A stretch of DNA of 64,000 bases from Nephrocerus scutellatus (lineage: Eukaryota > Arthropoda > Insecta > Diptera > Pipunculidae). How positions within the stretch are numbered: the first letter of the stretch is position 1; the number at the start of each line of letters is the position of its first letter. The stretch covers positions 93,561,833 through 93,625,832 of the forward strand of contig OX352761.1 of NCBI GenBank assembly GCA_947095585.1. The letters are read 5' to 3'. The translations under genes and the position numbers were made by a program. The notes below the pieces were generated by a model. That model had not been told where the DNA came from. It saw nothing but the letters and a program-made list of their open reading frames with translations, and made no database searches. Below are positions 33,911 through 45,155 of the stretch, one piece after another.

Positions 33911-35930
33911 GGACTCCTTACTGATTAACATGGTTTTTAATCTAAAGTTACCCTTTCCTTTTTCTTTTTTGACAATTTTCCAATTTTTTGTCGGAAGATT
34001 AGGGCTGCTGGCCAGAGTAATCTACATGATTTCTTCCTGCTCTGTCAGCTCAGTTGTAAGTCAAACGCATGCTCTTGGCCTGTTCGGATTTTCTCCGTAC
34101 TAACTTCCTCAAGCTTTGTGTCTGACCACACCTCACCAATATAAGAAATAGCCTTCTTACATAGAATACAGATCACTGTTCAAAGCATGCAGTTAGCTTT
34201 GCTCTACCTTAAAAACCAGTCTACATCAGATATCAGATTTCACGGATTTCCTCTGAGAACTATCAGAAGCACGCGATTAAGTGCATTAAACTGACTTCAA
34301 TGTTTCCGAAGAGATATTCTCTTCTTCATGATTTCTGTCAATGACAGAAAGCACCAACGCTTATTCTTTAGGACTTCACTGAACATCTTAGGCTTGTGCG
34401 CCTTTAGAGCCTCTGACTCATGCACTTTGGCCCTTTTACTTCCAGCTCCGTTCACGTCATCCAGCGGTCATTTTTTTTCGCCCATGCTAAAGAGTCTTGT
34501 TGGTCTTTCGTGAGTAGTCTTAGCCTACTATTCTAATATCCTATGGGCCGAACAAAATTGTCTATATTGTCGCTTACCAATAGGAAGGGGTTTGGCGTTG
34601 CTAGTCCTTGGCATTTGAAACTAAGCATCCATTCCACACAGAACTGAATGTGATACCACTACGAGGTTTCCTTCCTTATTTTAGCAGTTGTATGCTCGTG
34701 TTTTGTGGCTTCGACATAATCTTTTTTTACAGCTTGGTAAAACATCCAAACATTATTCCTAGAGGTATCACTAAATATCCTCGAAGTGCAATTTTCTTGC
34801 TTGTTTTTTGTCGTCCTTTTTTGCAGCGCCTTTTAGTATACGCCTTGATTTGCTGCATGCGAACAAGTGGTTTCGTTGTTTTAATCAGGTGAAACATACT
34901 ACATACATCAGTAGCAGAGTATCTTATAGATTGTTGGCAGCGTAGCCACGTGTCCTCGGTACTTGATGCTGGCAGTATAGAAATCTCGAGAGCTTACGAA
35001 ATAATCATTCGAAAAAGATTTGCACAATCTATTCCGAAGACAACGAAGACAGCGTCCACATTCGCACCTTGGTCACAACTAGGTAGTGATCCTGGTCTCG
35101 GAAGGTGTACATATCTAGAATACTGGGAGCATGTCTTGGGTAGATTGAATAGGGTTGATCCGGAGCCTGTCGAGTCCCCTTTTGGACATTAAATGAGGCT
35201 TATGTTTTCAAATTTAGTCGTAATGCGGACTGTTTTAATGTGTTTTTGTCTGACGTCAAAAATTTCTTCCAAAATTCTTGCCTAAGTCTGCTGCTTACAA
35301 CAAATCTGCAATCGAATTTCTGTTTCATATAGCAATTACCATCATATATATAACAGTCTTTCATCAAATAATCCGAGAATGCTGGTCCTTAGATGGTCTA
35401 AAGCTCCGAATAAGTCCGAATAGCTAAATAAATCACCAAGGTGTTCATCCTAGCTGGGTCGCCACTGTTGACTGCATATGGGGGATTCCTCTACAGCCAA
35501 GAAGGCTTCCGTTGGAAGTAACTTGGTAAGAACACTGCATCTCTGCAGTGTAATTGGTTGCCCTTTACAGCTCACCCTGTCGACTTCCCTACTCAGATAC
35601 AAGATCTGCGATCGCATAGGTCTAAATTTACTTGCAGACGTCGCTTAAGCCCTTCCACCGCTACAAGGCTTACTTCATATTATGATATAAGTCGTCTTTT
35701 TCACTTTTCACTTTTCGAATCTTTTAATTTACTCACTTTTTTTAAAGCTTTAGAATGAATTTATCAGTGGCTTCGTTCAATAGTATTAGCCATTTTATTT
35801 GGAGTATTAAGTCCACAAAATCCTGTATTTTATCCGATCAACAGGGTAAAAACGATTCATCATAAACCACAATTGCAGCATTAAAGTACGGTACAATAAA
35901 AACAGTTAGCAAACATGAACTGTTTCAGGT
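33911..35930. other. Intronic region with a probable LINE ORF1 scrap on the - strand
   Basis: The - strand at about 34460-34340 is open as NGAGSKRAKVHESEALKAHK and KMFSEVLKNKRW, like the linker before the C-terminal part of LINE ORF1 proteins. The remainder (34.6-35.9 kb) has ORFs on the + strand with no recognisable family. Moderate GC suggests old coding TE sequence. Confidence 0.35.
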
Positions 35931-35934
35931 TCAG

Positions 35935-36207
35935 AATTGCGAGGGTAAAGAAAGTACCACAATGTTTTGGTCTTTGCTAGATATTTCTGTATATAAGATT
36001 GGAAGTCTCTGCAAGGTTTTCAATGAGTATAAATAGAGGGCGGCAAAACGCAACGATTCATTCATTGTTGAGAATTCAACCAGTCAAGTTCAAAAAGTTC
36101 TTGCAAAGAGATAGAGGGAAGTATAGTGAAGTTGAAGTATAAGTGTTGTTGTAATAAGTGTTTTTGTGAACATTTAAAGTTATCGCCAGTACAAATTGTG
36201 AATTTGT
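35935..36207 (+). mobile_element. Gypsy LTR fragment (5' side copy)
   Basis: Matches the LTR at 48707-49277 over GTCTTTGCTAGATATTTCTG, GGTTTTCAATGAGTATAAAT, TTCAACCAGTCAAGTTCAAA and AATAAGTGTTTTTGTG. TATAAAT is the likely LTR TATA box. It breaks off where an AATTCTC-family repeat is inserted at 36208. Confidence 0.7.
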
Positions 36208-36360
36208 ATCATTTTTAAATTCTCTATATTAACTTCGCGTGTCCGTGGCTGGCTGGTCAGATTTTCTGATAAATTTTTAACCCACTTCCCAAAGCCCGAT
36301 TTTATTGAAATTTTGCACACATGTATATATCCGGTGACAATACTTTCTATTATTTGGGGC
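36208..36360 (+). mobile_element. AATTCTC-family repeat fragment, copy i
   Basis: TTTTTAAATTCTCTATATTAAC, GTGGCTGGCTGGTCAG, CAATTTTTAACCCACTTCCC-like text and CCGGTGACAATACTTTC. Only the 5' 150 bp; inserted at the end of a Gypsy LTR fragment. Confidence 0.65.
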
Positions 36361-36960
36361 ATCGGCTAGATGCCAACTAGCAGCTAGATCCAGTTTGTCT
36401 ACTGAATTGGTTAGATTGCGCAAGCTCGTAACGGAGGACATTGCTTAAATAAAGGCCCCAATTAAAGAGGAAATCCGAACATAAAAAACTGGAAGCCCTC
36501 AGAACGATGGAAACCCAACATCTCCTAGTTCCCGTCCAAAATGCTTTAGATATCAGAAACCTGGACACTTTATCCGCGACTGCAAGACCAGCACAAAATA
36601 CCGTATAACCAATGAACAGATGGACGCATCACATATTAATGAGGTGAAGCAGCCAGCTACATCGTAGCTGCAGACCAGGAAAATAAAGTTACACCAGCTT
36701 TACGGGGCGTAAGCTGGTAAAGAGTTGAGAGAGTCCCAAGGTCACGGTGAACATTGCCAAACTTGGAAAGGACAACAACTTCTTGGTTGTTAGTGGCGTG
36801 TTAGAAGGAAAATCATGTGCGTTTACCTTAGATACAGGAGCTTCCAGATCAGTTGTAAATCCCAAAGTGGTGTCCAAAGGTCGAGTGGAAAAAGTTTTTC
36901 TTTATGATTTGAGGACAGCGACCGGTGAAGTTGCAGCAATTTAAGGAGATTGCTCCTGTA
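36361..36960 (+). mobile_element. Gypsy gag end and protease remnant
   Basis: A zinc-knuckle-like stretch CFRYQKPGHFIRDC (about 36541-36582) lacks the second Cys of CCHC (Tyr instead). Then 36747-36944 encodes a retropepsin-like domain with the catalytic LDTGAS motif (SGVLEGKSCAFTLDTGASRS). The sequence stops at 36944 before the second half of the protease. No RT follows here. Confidence 0.65.
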
Positions 36961-37038
36961 GTTTCATGTTTGGAGGAGTATGGTTTTCTCATCGGTTTAT
37001 TGTTGCCAGCATTACAGATGAATGCATAGGTAGGTAGG

Positions 37039-38170
37039 GTGGTGGGCAGATCGCTGGATTTGTTTTCATTGGAGTTGGGCCACATCGCCCACGAAGTAGA
37101 GCATTTGGTCAAGTCAGTCCACCTTAGGTGTGCCTTGGTGGTATGGAAAGTGAGGGCGCGTTCTCAGACGGATTTCAAAGGACAAATTACTCTATTCATG
37201 TGGTCGATGTCCAATGTTACGTCCTTCTTCGCCAGTACATCTGCTTTCACGTTTCCGTCAATCTCGCTGTGCCCCGGCACCCACACTAGGGTTAGGTCCA
37301 TGCTTTGGCTTACTGAAGCCAATTCAGCTTGGAACTGCCTTACAAGTTTTGAATTGTTCCTAGTCGCAGTAGTGGCTCTAATTGCGGATTGGCTGTCCAC
37401 GCATATGCAAACCCTACCATTTAAAGCGGTACTGTTAGCAAGTGCCCTGCATGCCTTACTAATCGCCAGTATCTAAGCCTGAAAGATGCTAGCGGAGTCA
37501 GGAAGCTTTTAGGACATTAAAAGATTAAGTTTTTTCTGAGAAGACTCCAGTGCCGACTCCATTGCTCATCTAGGACCCGTCGGTGAATAGAATCACGTAA
37601 AAAAGTCGTTAAAGGCGAATACGACTTTTCTGAACCTGAACTCTATGTTTGACTTCCAGCTGAGTTTCATATCGAAGATCACGCCGAGATATTTAGCGCC
37701 CGAGGTAAGTGTAAGTCTCTGGCCATTAAGCTTTGTGAGGGCAAGAACCGTTATTTTGGACTTAGCGGTGAAAGTACCATTTCAGTTATCCTCGCGTTAA
37801 CTCACAGTTCACAACTAGTAGCCCAGGAGCTAACCTTCCCTAGAGCCCTTTCCATGACTGCACTAATCATGGAAGGCTACATTCCTGACACAAGCATCTC
37901 TACGTCGTCTGTATACGCTACAGCTTTCGCCCCGTCCAGCTTAAATAACTTAAGGACCTTGTTTATAACCATCAGCCACAATAAGGGCGATATTAACCCT
38001 CCTTGGGGAGTTCCTCTGTTGAATGATTTGATCATGTTACTACTGCCAAAATTAACATGGATTTCTCTACTGCATAGCATGGAGATAATCCACTGTTTTT
38101 GGAATAGCTCTACCCCCAACTCAGTCAGAGCCTCAGATAAATGCATATTAGGCTTGGATTTCATGACAGA
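37039..38170 (-). mobile_element. LINE (LOA/R1/I-type) fragment with RT and RNase H
   Basis: The - strand at 38164-37877 gives RT text (GTPQGGLISPLLWLMV, AVAYTDDVEMLV with YTDD in the catalytic position). The - strand at 37400-37164 gives RNase H (MDSQSAIRATTA, LTLVWVPGHSEIDGNVKADV). Between them the thumb is degraded. This is a third copy of the RNase H-bearing LINE group, diverged from the 29.9-31.7 kb copy. Confidence 0.7.
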
Positions 38171-38284
38171 GCACGAGATGTTCCTATTTTCTGAAGAACC
38201 ACGTGTTAATATGGTACAATGTGGAAGTACCCCTGCAAATAAACGACTACCAGATTGGTATGCTAAGAATCATTACTGAAGAGA

Positions 38285-38600
38285 AAAAAACAACCCATAA
38301 AAATTAATAATTTTCATGTAAATTCTCTAAAAGTAGTTACACATTTGTGCAAAGTTTGAACCGGGATTATTTTGGAAAAAATTAATAAGAAATTATCTTA
38401 AAATTATCTTATCTGTGAGAAAAAAAAATTCTTTTTATTATTTTTTTGGAAAATTTTTTATTTCTTAAAAACCTTTTTTTTTTTAAAATACTTTCTTTAT
38501 TTTTTTAAAACAATTTTTTTTAAATTTTTTCTTAAAAAAAATTTTATTTTATAAAATTTTCAAAAAATCTTCTTTTTTACACGTGCCACATGCGTCACAA
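38285..38600 (-). mobile_element. AATTCTC-family repeat, copy j (3' part)
   Basis: AACCCATAAAAATTAATAAT, GTAAATTCTCTAAAAG and TTTGAACCGGGATTATTTTGG match the family 3' end; then A/T homopolymer-rich sequence. Its likely other end is at about 39300-39500, with a LINE scrap between. Confidence 0.5.
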
Positions 38601-38639
38601 TTCTTTTAAGACTAGTCCCATTAAATTCTGACTGGTAGA

Positions 38640-39290
38640 AGCCGAGATATACGAGTTCCTAGTAAAAGCATTCCACTGCTATAGACTTGCCTTTACAATA
38701 TGCGTGCTGATCTGTAGACAGGAGTCTTTTGTCAATGCGTGTGCGTATGTAAATATCGATCAGTCATTCCAGTGTTTTTCAGAGGAATGATGAAAGACTT
38801 ATTGGTCTAAGATCCTTTGCACTAACATGCGAGCATTTGCTGGCTTTGGGTATGAAAACCACGTTTACTTCCCTCCATAAAACTGGAATATGGACCAGAT
38901 TAAGACAACTCTTTAGAATTTTTTCTAGCAAAGGGAGGATAATATCCGAAGTACTTTACAGCTCGGCTGGAATTATGGAATTTATCCTTATTTGTCAGAT
39001 CATTGGAGATAGTTGTACGAGTGTCTGCCCTATCAAGGCTGACATTACTTAACACATGGGAGCTTCCCGTGAAATGGGTATTTAATCGATTCTTCGCTTG
39101 AGGTAGTCGACGATCGCCCTTTTTTTTGCAGGCAGATATTATTGTATTGGTTGCGAGGATTATTTGGTTGGGAGAGTCGGTGTTACGTATTTTCGTCTCT
39201 GCTATGAATTTCTCTTGGTTATCCCCAGGGAGAGAAACAACGTGTTCGTGGGCGTGATAATAGCTTCACACAGCGCACACATCTGATGCC
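38640..39290 (-). mobile_element. LINE RT N-terminal scrap
   Basis: The - strand, in shifting frames, follows the RT entry region (IPVLWREVNVVFIPKASKC-like, LRPISLSSF-like) between about 39000 and 38780. Heavily broken. Confidence 0.4.
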
Positions 39291-39299
39291 GCTATAAGG

Positions 39300-39500
39300 C
39301 ATGATTATTGAAACATTTGTTTGGGAGTACGATCACTACCAAATGTTAATAGAAAGTGTTTTCAGCGGAGATGCACATGTCTGCAAAGTATCAATAAAAT
39401 CTGGCTTTAAAAAGTATGCTAACAATTGATCGCAAGATTCCTGCACCAAACAACAGCCAGAACCATACCGACGCGAAGTTAATATATAGAATTTAAAAAG
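39300..39500 (-). mobile_element. AATTCTC-family repeat, 5' end
   Basis: CGATCACTACCAAATG, GAAAGTGTTTTCAGCGGAGATG, AACAATTGATCGCAAGATTC and GCGAAGTTAATATATAGAATTTAAA. Lies just upstream (+ sense) of the odorant receptor 3' end. Confidence 0.5.
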
Positions 39501-39896
39501 TGAAACAGACATTTTTTATAAATAACATAACAAACTAAGGTTTATTAAAGCGCGCTGTCATCAGCCGTTTGACAGATACAGCAGTGTGAAACTAGCAACA
39601 CTTCAAACGCAGGCCCCTCTAAAAAAACGCTTTTCGTTAAATTCTGCTGATGTTACCTGTCAAAACTTACAAGAAGAAAATGTTGCATTAAATCAAAAGT
39701 TGGTAAGCAAAACATTCTATTTTTCCAAATCGGTGCATTCCAATAATGTGATATTACAAGTTTACTATTAAAGAGCGTTCATTACAAAAACAAAGAAACT
39801 TGGCGTGAAGTAAATTTTTGATGTTTAATAAATGTTACGCCTAATGCGGTGGATTGATAAGGAATAAGTTAAAATCCAGTAACATAACTCTGTCTC

Positions 39897-41344
39897 CTAA
39901 TCTTCGGCGAAATTAATCAACATCATCATGTAGGTGTATATGGTTTTAGTGACTTGTAAGCCCGTTGCCACTGATAGTGGCATTAAATTTCCCACAGTTA
40001 GCATGACTGGGTTTTGAGCATTCATCAACATAATCAGCAATACCTTCTGCTCTTTTTTCGGCAGGATATACCAATTGCAATCGTTGTAGATCATGGCACA
40101 AACGTCATCGTTCTACAATGAAAGATTAAAAAGAAAGAATAAAATAGAATACAATCCAAATCGAACTTACCGCTGTCTCAACCAAGGTTCCCAGACCACA
40201 ATACGAATAGAGAATGATAAAAGAATAGGCTGTGTAAGCGGTACTCGCCGGCCAGGTACCTAAAGTTGATATGAAGAGAGACAAGCAAATTCCAAATACA
40301 GACGTAAAAATCTGCACGAATATAACCATGGAGAAGGTATCCCTGATACCAGCCGTATAGCTGTAAAGTATAATGTCAGGTCATTGTATCTAGTATATGT
40401 TCTATTCTAACCTGATGTATCTCTGATGCCATTTGATTATATCGATCACCATCTCAGATATCTGACTAGGATCGTCGGTGTTTAAAGCGATCTCATTGAG
40501 ATCTTCGTATTTTAATCGCAACAAATCTTTGAGCATTTTTGTCTGCGTCACAAATATAAAAAAGAATGTGTCACCAGCGAAGTTTCCAAATGATGCAATA
40601 ATAATTAAAAATATGTGCGTGCCAGTTAGCAATATGTAACCGAAATCTGTTTTCGGATCCATTCCCGGTATAAGAAATTGTATAAGTAGAATTTTTTTGT
40701 TCAAAAGAACTTTGTATGCCACAGGATATACGGATATAAATATAGTGGCCACACTGTACAAGGTAGCGCTGGCTTTGAGAATTTTCGTAACCAGATTGGT
40801 AGATTTGTTCAAGATGGTCTTGTATCCTTTACGTTTTTGCTCATACTCGACAAAAATTTCATTTAGTGTTGAGTCAAAGAAGAGATAATAACGCCGAAAC
40901 ATAATTCCACAGTAAAGTTTAGTGTATCCCTGTAACAAGTATATGCATAAAATTTATATTTATTTAAGTAAATAAATTTATTTCCGTCTAATGAAAATAC
41001 AATCTACAATCTCTTTGTCAAAATTCAAAACACATTTTCAAAATAAAGGCTTTCTGGATATAAAGACTAAATAGGGTCAACTAGGAAACACGAATATGGT
41101 TCACCTGTAAACCGGTTCCAACGATACACAAAGTTTCCAGCATCACCGTCCAATTCTTTTGCACATAAATTCCAATAAACATCGTGTAAATTGTGCAAGC
41201 AAAATAGGCAACACCAGATATGATCATAATATAAGTAACAACGTTGACCCGATAGTTCGGGTCAAATATATCAGCCTCAACGAATATTGTACACCGGCGG
41301 ATAAATGCAATGATATTCTGATAGCGTTCGCGACAGGTACTCAT
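39897..41344 (-). CDS. Odorant receptor (insect 7tm_6 family), four exons
   Basis: The coding exons on the - strand are 41344-41105, 40929-40412, 40360-40171 and 40112-39897 (1164 nt, 387 residues plus stop). All introns are GT-AG and short (175, 51 and 58 nt), with phases 0, 2 and 0. The length is typical for insect odorant receptors (about 380-420). Hydrophobic segments are spread through the protein. The last exon has the family's C-terminal signature: a Tyr/Trp-containing loop (NWYILPKKEQKVLLIML), then NAQNP and a final hydrophobic helix. Such proteins are seven-helix, inverted-topology ligand-gated subunits that work with the co-receptor Orco in antennal neurons. The FDPNYR text near residue 25 recalls Or67d-like receptors, but subfamily is not secure. 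ATG 41344 was chosen; an in-frame GTG 24 nt upstream was rejected. The frame looks intact, so it is probably functional. It lies antisense within the E3 gene's large intron. Confidence 0.85.
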
Positions 41345-41870
41345 CTTGTTGGACTGCAAGTTACACACGATGGAACTCTAAAAAAGACTGAGGTGCTCGA
41401 AATACGTGGAATATGAAATATCCTTCAGATATTGCGGACTGTTTGATGAAGTGAAAAAAATATCTGACGTCGGTTATCCTGGCGATTGTGGGAACCACTT
41501 GTTCCGTTCGTGTCATTTCATTGTATATGCAACTGAGTTTTTGTTGAGCAATATATAACAGTAAGTATGTTGAGGTAGAATACATATTACGAAGTTACAT
41601 TGCATAACCAGCCCTATCGTGATTTCCGCCGCGAAACAATTTTTACACGATATCGTGAATTTGGAATCACCAAACACGATACCATTCCGCCATCTATTTC
41701 GATATCGAGAAAAGTTCCGCCAACAAAAAGAAGGCGGGCATTTCTTAGATTGACATTGCCTTATTGTGTTGACGATCGACAAATGTTTGTCAAATCAGTC
41801 TAACATTAAATTATTGCGTATATGACTTTAATAGGTGCGTTTATGACATTAAATTAGTGCGTTTATATCC
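41345..41870. other. Region upstream of the odorant receptor
   Basis: This holds the presumed promoter of the receptor gene. On the - strand, TAACTTGCAG|TCCAACAAG lies just before ATG 41344 and could be an acceptor of a 5' noncoding exon. No TATA box or known element could be fixed. Confidence 0.35.
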
Positions 41871-42205
41871 TTTTCATACGCCCATAGATGAAAGTGACTG
41901 TTTCATATACTATAACCTAGCTTTGAAAGTAGCCTTTACACACTCTAGTGATTTAATATATAAAATACTTTTGTTATTTACTGCAGTCACCGAGAACTCA
42001 CATTTCCAGAGTAATTTTGCATTGCGCATAACCATTTTACAAGAAAAACAGGTTTTGGTCGTGTGAAAAATAGCGTACATTACTCGCATAACACTGCTCA
42101 TCGTGCTCGTTATATTGCCGCACTCGGCTACCGTCTCGTGTTTCAAGCTTCTAACTCGCACGATAAACTCCACTTTCCTCGCTCGTTATGTAATATACTA
42201 TTTCG
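41870..42205 (-). repeat. Permuted repeat, - copy (partner at 11990-12310)
   Basis: On the - strand it reads AGTATATTACATAACGAGCG, GAGCACGATGAGCAG, CGCTATTTTTCACACGACCA and ends CTTTCATCTATGGGCGTATG. The two blocks are in the opposite order to the + copy, as expected if both derive from a tandem or circular form. Confidence 0.6.
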
Positions 42206-42394
42206 ATAGCGGAATTGATTAAATTTAAGGTCTTCTAATTTTTGAACCTTAAAATACTCTTTCTTTCACACAACCCACATGAAGGTTCCGAAAGAAGTTT
42301 TACTTCTATGACGTTGGCATTCAATAGCATGTACTTTTTTTTAAAAAACTTTTATTTTACTTGACTTGACCACTTTTTGTCTGTATTTTCGATC

Positions 42395-42800
42395 AATTTG
42401 AGGTCCTTTTTAACCGCCTTCCACACGACCTAGAGAGCTGAAATTTTGTGAGTGTCTAAGTCCAAAATAGCATGTTTTAAATTCCGAGTATGACGCGTGA
42501 CGCGTGTGGCGCATGTGATGGGTTGAATTTTTTTAACCACCTTGCACACGACCTAGTGAGTTGAAACTTTCTGAGTATCTAAGTCCAAATTTTTTTCCGA
42601 GCATGACGCGTATCGCGTTTCGCGTGTGGCACGTGTGATGGTTTGAAATCACGCCATTTTCTCGTTTTTTGAGGTCTTTTTTAACCACCTTTCGCCCGAC
42701 CTACAGCGCTGTAATTTTGTGACCGTCTCAATGTCAGGGACCCATTTTGATATACCGCTTTTGACACGTGTCGCAAGTTCTGTGTGGCGCGTCTTAAGCG
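42395..42800. repeat. Tandem repeat, three diverged units of about 130 bp
   Basis: Each unit has AGGTCNTTTTTAACCNCCTT, a CACGACCTAG-like segment, GAAATTTTGTGAGTGTCT and a CpG-rich end with GACGCGTGTGGCGCATGTGA. Similar CACGCGTCACACGC text occurs at about 27865, 38580 and 63975, near element boundaries. Confidence 0.6.
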
Positions 42801-42984
42801 TGGAAAAAGAAAATTATTTGAAATTCAAAACAGATATTTTGGCGATTATTACCAAATATTAAACGACTGTGTGGCGTGTTTTGATGTATATATAAAAACG
42901 TAGTTTTTTTACATTTACTTGTTTCGCATTATAATGCAAGGAGCAACAGATTGTGTCGCTAAGCGTGTGCATTGCCTTAATATA

Positions 42985-43296
42985 ATTTTCTTACACTACA
43001 CGCAACTTTACAACTAACTTATAAGACGCTTCGCTAAAAGTATACGATAATTTATTGCAACAAAACTGGTTAACTAATTATCGATTTGTTAAACGTCTGT
43101 GTTAAAAAAAACTTAATAATTAATTTTTCACACGCATATAATTCTCTTACACTACACGCAACTTTACAACTAACTTATAAGACGCATCGCTAAAAGTATA
43201 CGCTTATTTATTGCAACAAAGCTGGGTAACTAATTATCGATTTGTTAAACGTCTGTTTTTAAAAAAACACTAAATAATCAATTTTTCAAAGGGATA
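42985..43296. repeat. Two tandem units of 156 bp
   Basis: TTACACTACACGCAACTTTA, ACTTATAAGACGC, CTAAAAGTATACG and TAATTATCGATTTGTTAAAC recur with period 156 (42991 and 43147). About 90 percent or more identical by eye. Noncoding. Confidence 0.75.
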
Positions 43297-43472
43297 AACG
43301 ACCATAACCGCTAATTATTATGTGAATAAAACAGACATTTTCTTGAGGACATGAAATTTGCAGTGATAAATTTCTTGTAAAAGTTGCAGGATGTGAACAT
43401 TTTATTGAGATACAGGTGTTTTTCTTGTTTCATTTGAGCCCTATACTCGTACATCCCATCTAAACGGATATA

Positions 43473-43785
43473 TCTATACTAATGTTATAAAGGCGTAATG
43501 TTGGTTTGTGTGTAGGAGGTAATCTTCGAAACTACTGGACAGATTTTAAAAATTCTTTCACCAATATTTAGAATAGGCTATATACGATCTCGTTTAAACA
43601 AAAAGGCCTTTTGTGTCGATCAATTTTGTAGCCAAATAACTAAAGTCGACAAAAAAAGGTCGGGCATCATAATGACTGTGTGCTGCACTGTTCGCTGCGC
43701 TGCTTTCTGTGCTATAAGATCATCATACCATATACGGGCATCATAATGACTGTTTGCCATATGCTGCGATGCTTTCGTCCCTTTT
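43473..43785 (+). mobile_element. Helitron-like 5' part
   Basis: Starts TCTATACTAATGTTATAAAG (5' TC, a common insect Helitron start) then GGCGTAATGTTGGTTTGTGTG. It is cut at about 43785 by an AATTCTC-family repeat. No 3' end was found. Confidence 0.45.
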
Positions 43786-44395
43786 TAAATTCTCTATATT
43801 AACTTCACTTGCCCGTGTGTTTGTGGGTTTGTTTGTGGATTTGTGGTGGATTCTTGCGATCAATTTTTAACCCACTTCCTACAGCCCGACTTAATTGAAA
43901 TTTTGGCACACATGTGTATTTCCGGAGACAACACTTTCTATTAAATTTTGAGGCCCCTCGGGCTGCGGGGTCGGGGGGCTCCCAAACAAAAATTTTAAAA
44001 AATTTACCCGATTTTCTTCAAATTGTACACACATGTGTATACCCAATAAACAATAATTTTTCGAAAATTTGGTAGTGATCGGGTCCCGGGTTCGGCCGCA
44101 AGGCCCTTATACATTTTTTAAATATCTATACTGGCATCAGATATTCGTCGCCCTTTATGGACTGTGTGCGGTGTGTGCTGCGCAGTCGGCATGATTTTGT
44201 TGATGGAGAGAGAGAGAGCGTGATCTGAGCTTTTTCAATTTAAACATCTGATGTCAAATGTCTCTTTCGATGATTTTCTCCTACAATAAAAAAAAATTAC
44301 CCAGGATCGAGGGGCTCCCATATCAATTTCAGCGATTAGAGAATTTAGATGAAAAATTTTAATTTTTTTGGGTTGTTTTTTTTTTATATTTAAAC
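43785..44395 (+). mobile_element. AATTCTC-family repeat, copy k
   Basis: Full layout: TTAAATTCTCTATATTAACTT, GTGTTTGTGGGTTTG tract, ATCAATTTTTAACCCACTTCC, GGCATCAGATATTCGTCGCC, TGTGTGCTGCGCAGTCGGC and the 3' end TTAGAGAATTTAGATGAAAA with TTTTTTTGGGTTG. Confidence 0.65.
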
Positions 44396-44465
44396 TTATT
44401 GCCAAGAGAAATGACTTGCGCCACGCAATAAGGTGGGCTAAGCCCTTTATTAAAATTAATAATTA
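44395..44465 (-). repeat. Hairpin-repeat fragment
   Basis: AATGACTTGCGCCACGCAATAAGG and GGGCTAAGCCCTTTATTAAAAT, directly after an AATTCTC-family 3' end, the same arrangement as at 23205. Confidence 0.5.
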
Positions 44466-44514
44466 AATCGGAGAATTATTGTGATTTACATTATATAACA
44501 TTCGTCACTTTTGT

Positions 44515-45155
44515 AGCCGGTTGCACGAAATTGCAACAAGAAATCCTACAGTAAGAAGTTACTGGGCTCAATGGCAGTCATTGAAATTCAAAGATGGACT
44601 ACTGCTAAGGCAATGGGAATCTGCCGATGGTCGGTATTCCGAATCAAAGGTAGTGTTACCAACGTTACATCTTCACGATGTACACAGTGGAACATCAGGC
44701 GAACATTTGGGAATTAAGAACAGAATCAGAACACTAGCTGAGGTAAGATGTCGATTTTTTTGGGTCATTGGGCCGCAGATATGTTGAAAACTGGTGCCAA
44801 ACGTGTGCGAAATGTGCTGCAAGAAGAGGACCGCAACAAAGAGCTAGAGGGAAAACGCATCGATACAAAGTTGTAGCGCAAATAGTTGTGCAATATGCAA
44901 AGGATTCCGATCGAAAACCAATTTTGATCAATGCCAACAGTAAAGAACAACGTCGTGAATGGTAATAAAGGAATAAAAACACGGAATCACTTGAGTGCGA
45001 TTTATGAAAAATTTCGGGAAAGAGATTTCGTTTGGCTATACAATTCCAAGACAAGACAAGGGAAATTACAGAAACCACAGCAAACTTGGGAAGAACCCTA
45101 CAAGAGGAACAACGACGCAGTATATCAAATGCAACCAAACCCCAGATGTAAAAAA
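44515..45155 (+). mobile_element. Gypsy integrase fragment
   Basis: Encodes the integrase zinc-binding segment: a conserved LHDVHSGTSGEHLGI (His pair, 44660-44715), then after a frameshift WCQTCAKCAARRGP (Cys pair, about 44795-44840). A deletion follows and the tail resumes with RERDFVWLYNSKTRQGKLQK. Cut at 45155 by an AATTCTC-family repeat. Confidence 0.65.

Noticed and set aside
41345..41368. In-frame GTG start eight codons upstream for the odorant receptor
   Set aside because: GTG is not a normal start in animals; ATG 41344 gives a typical N-terminus.
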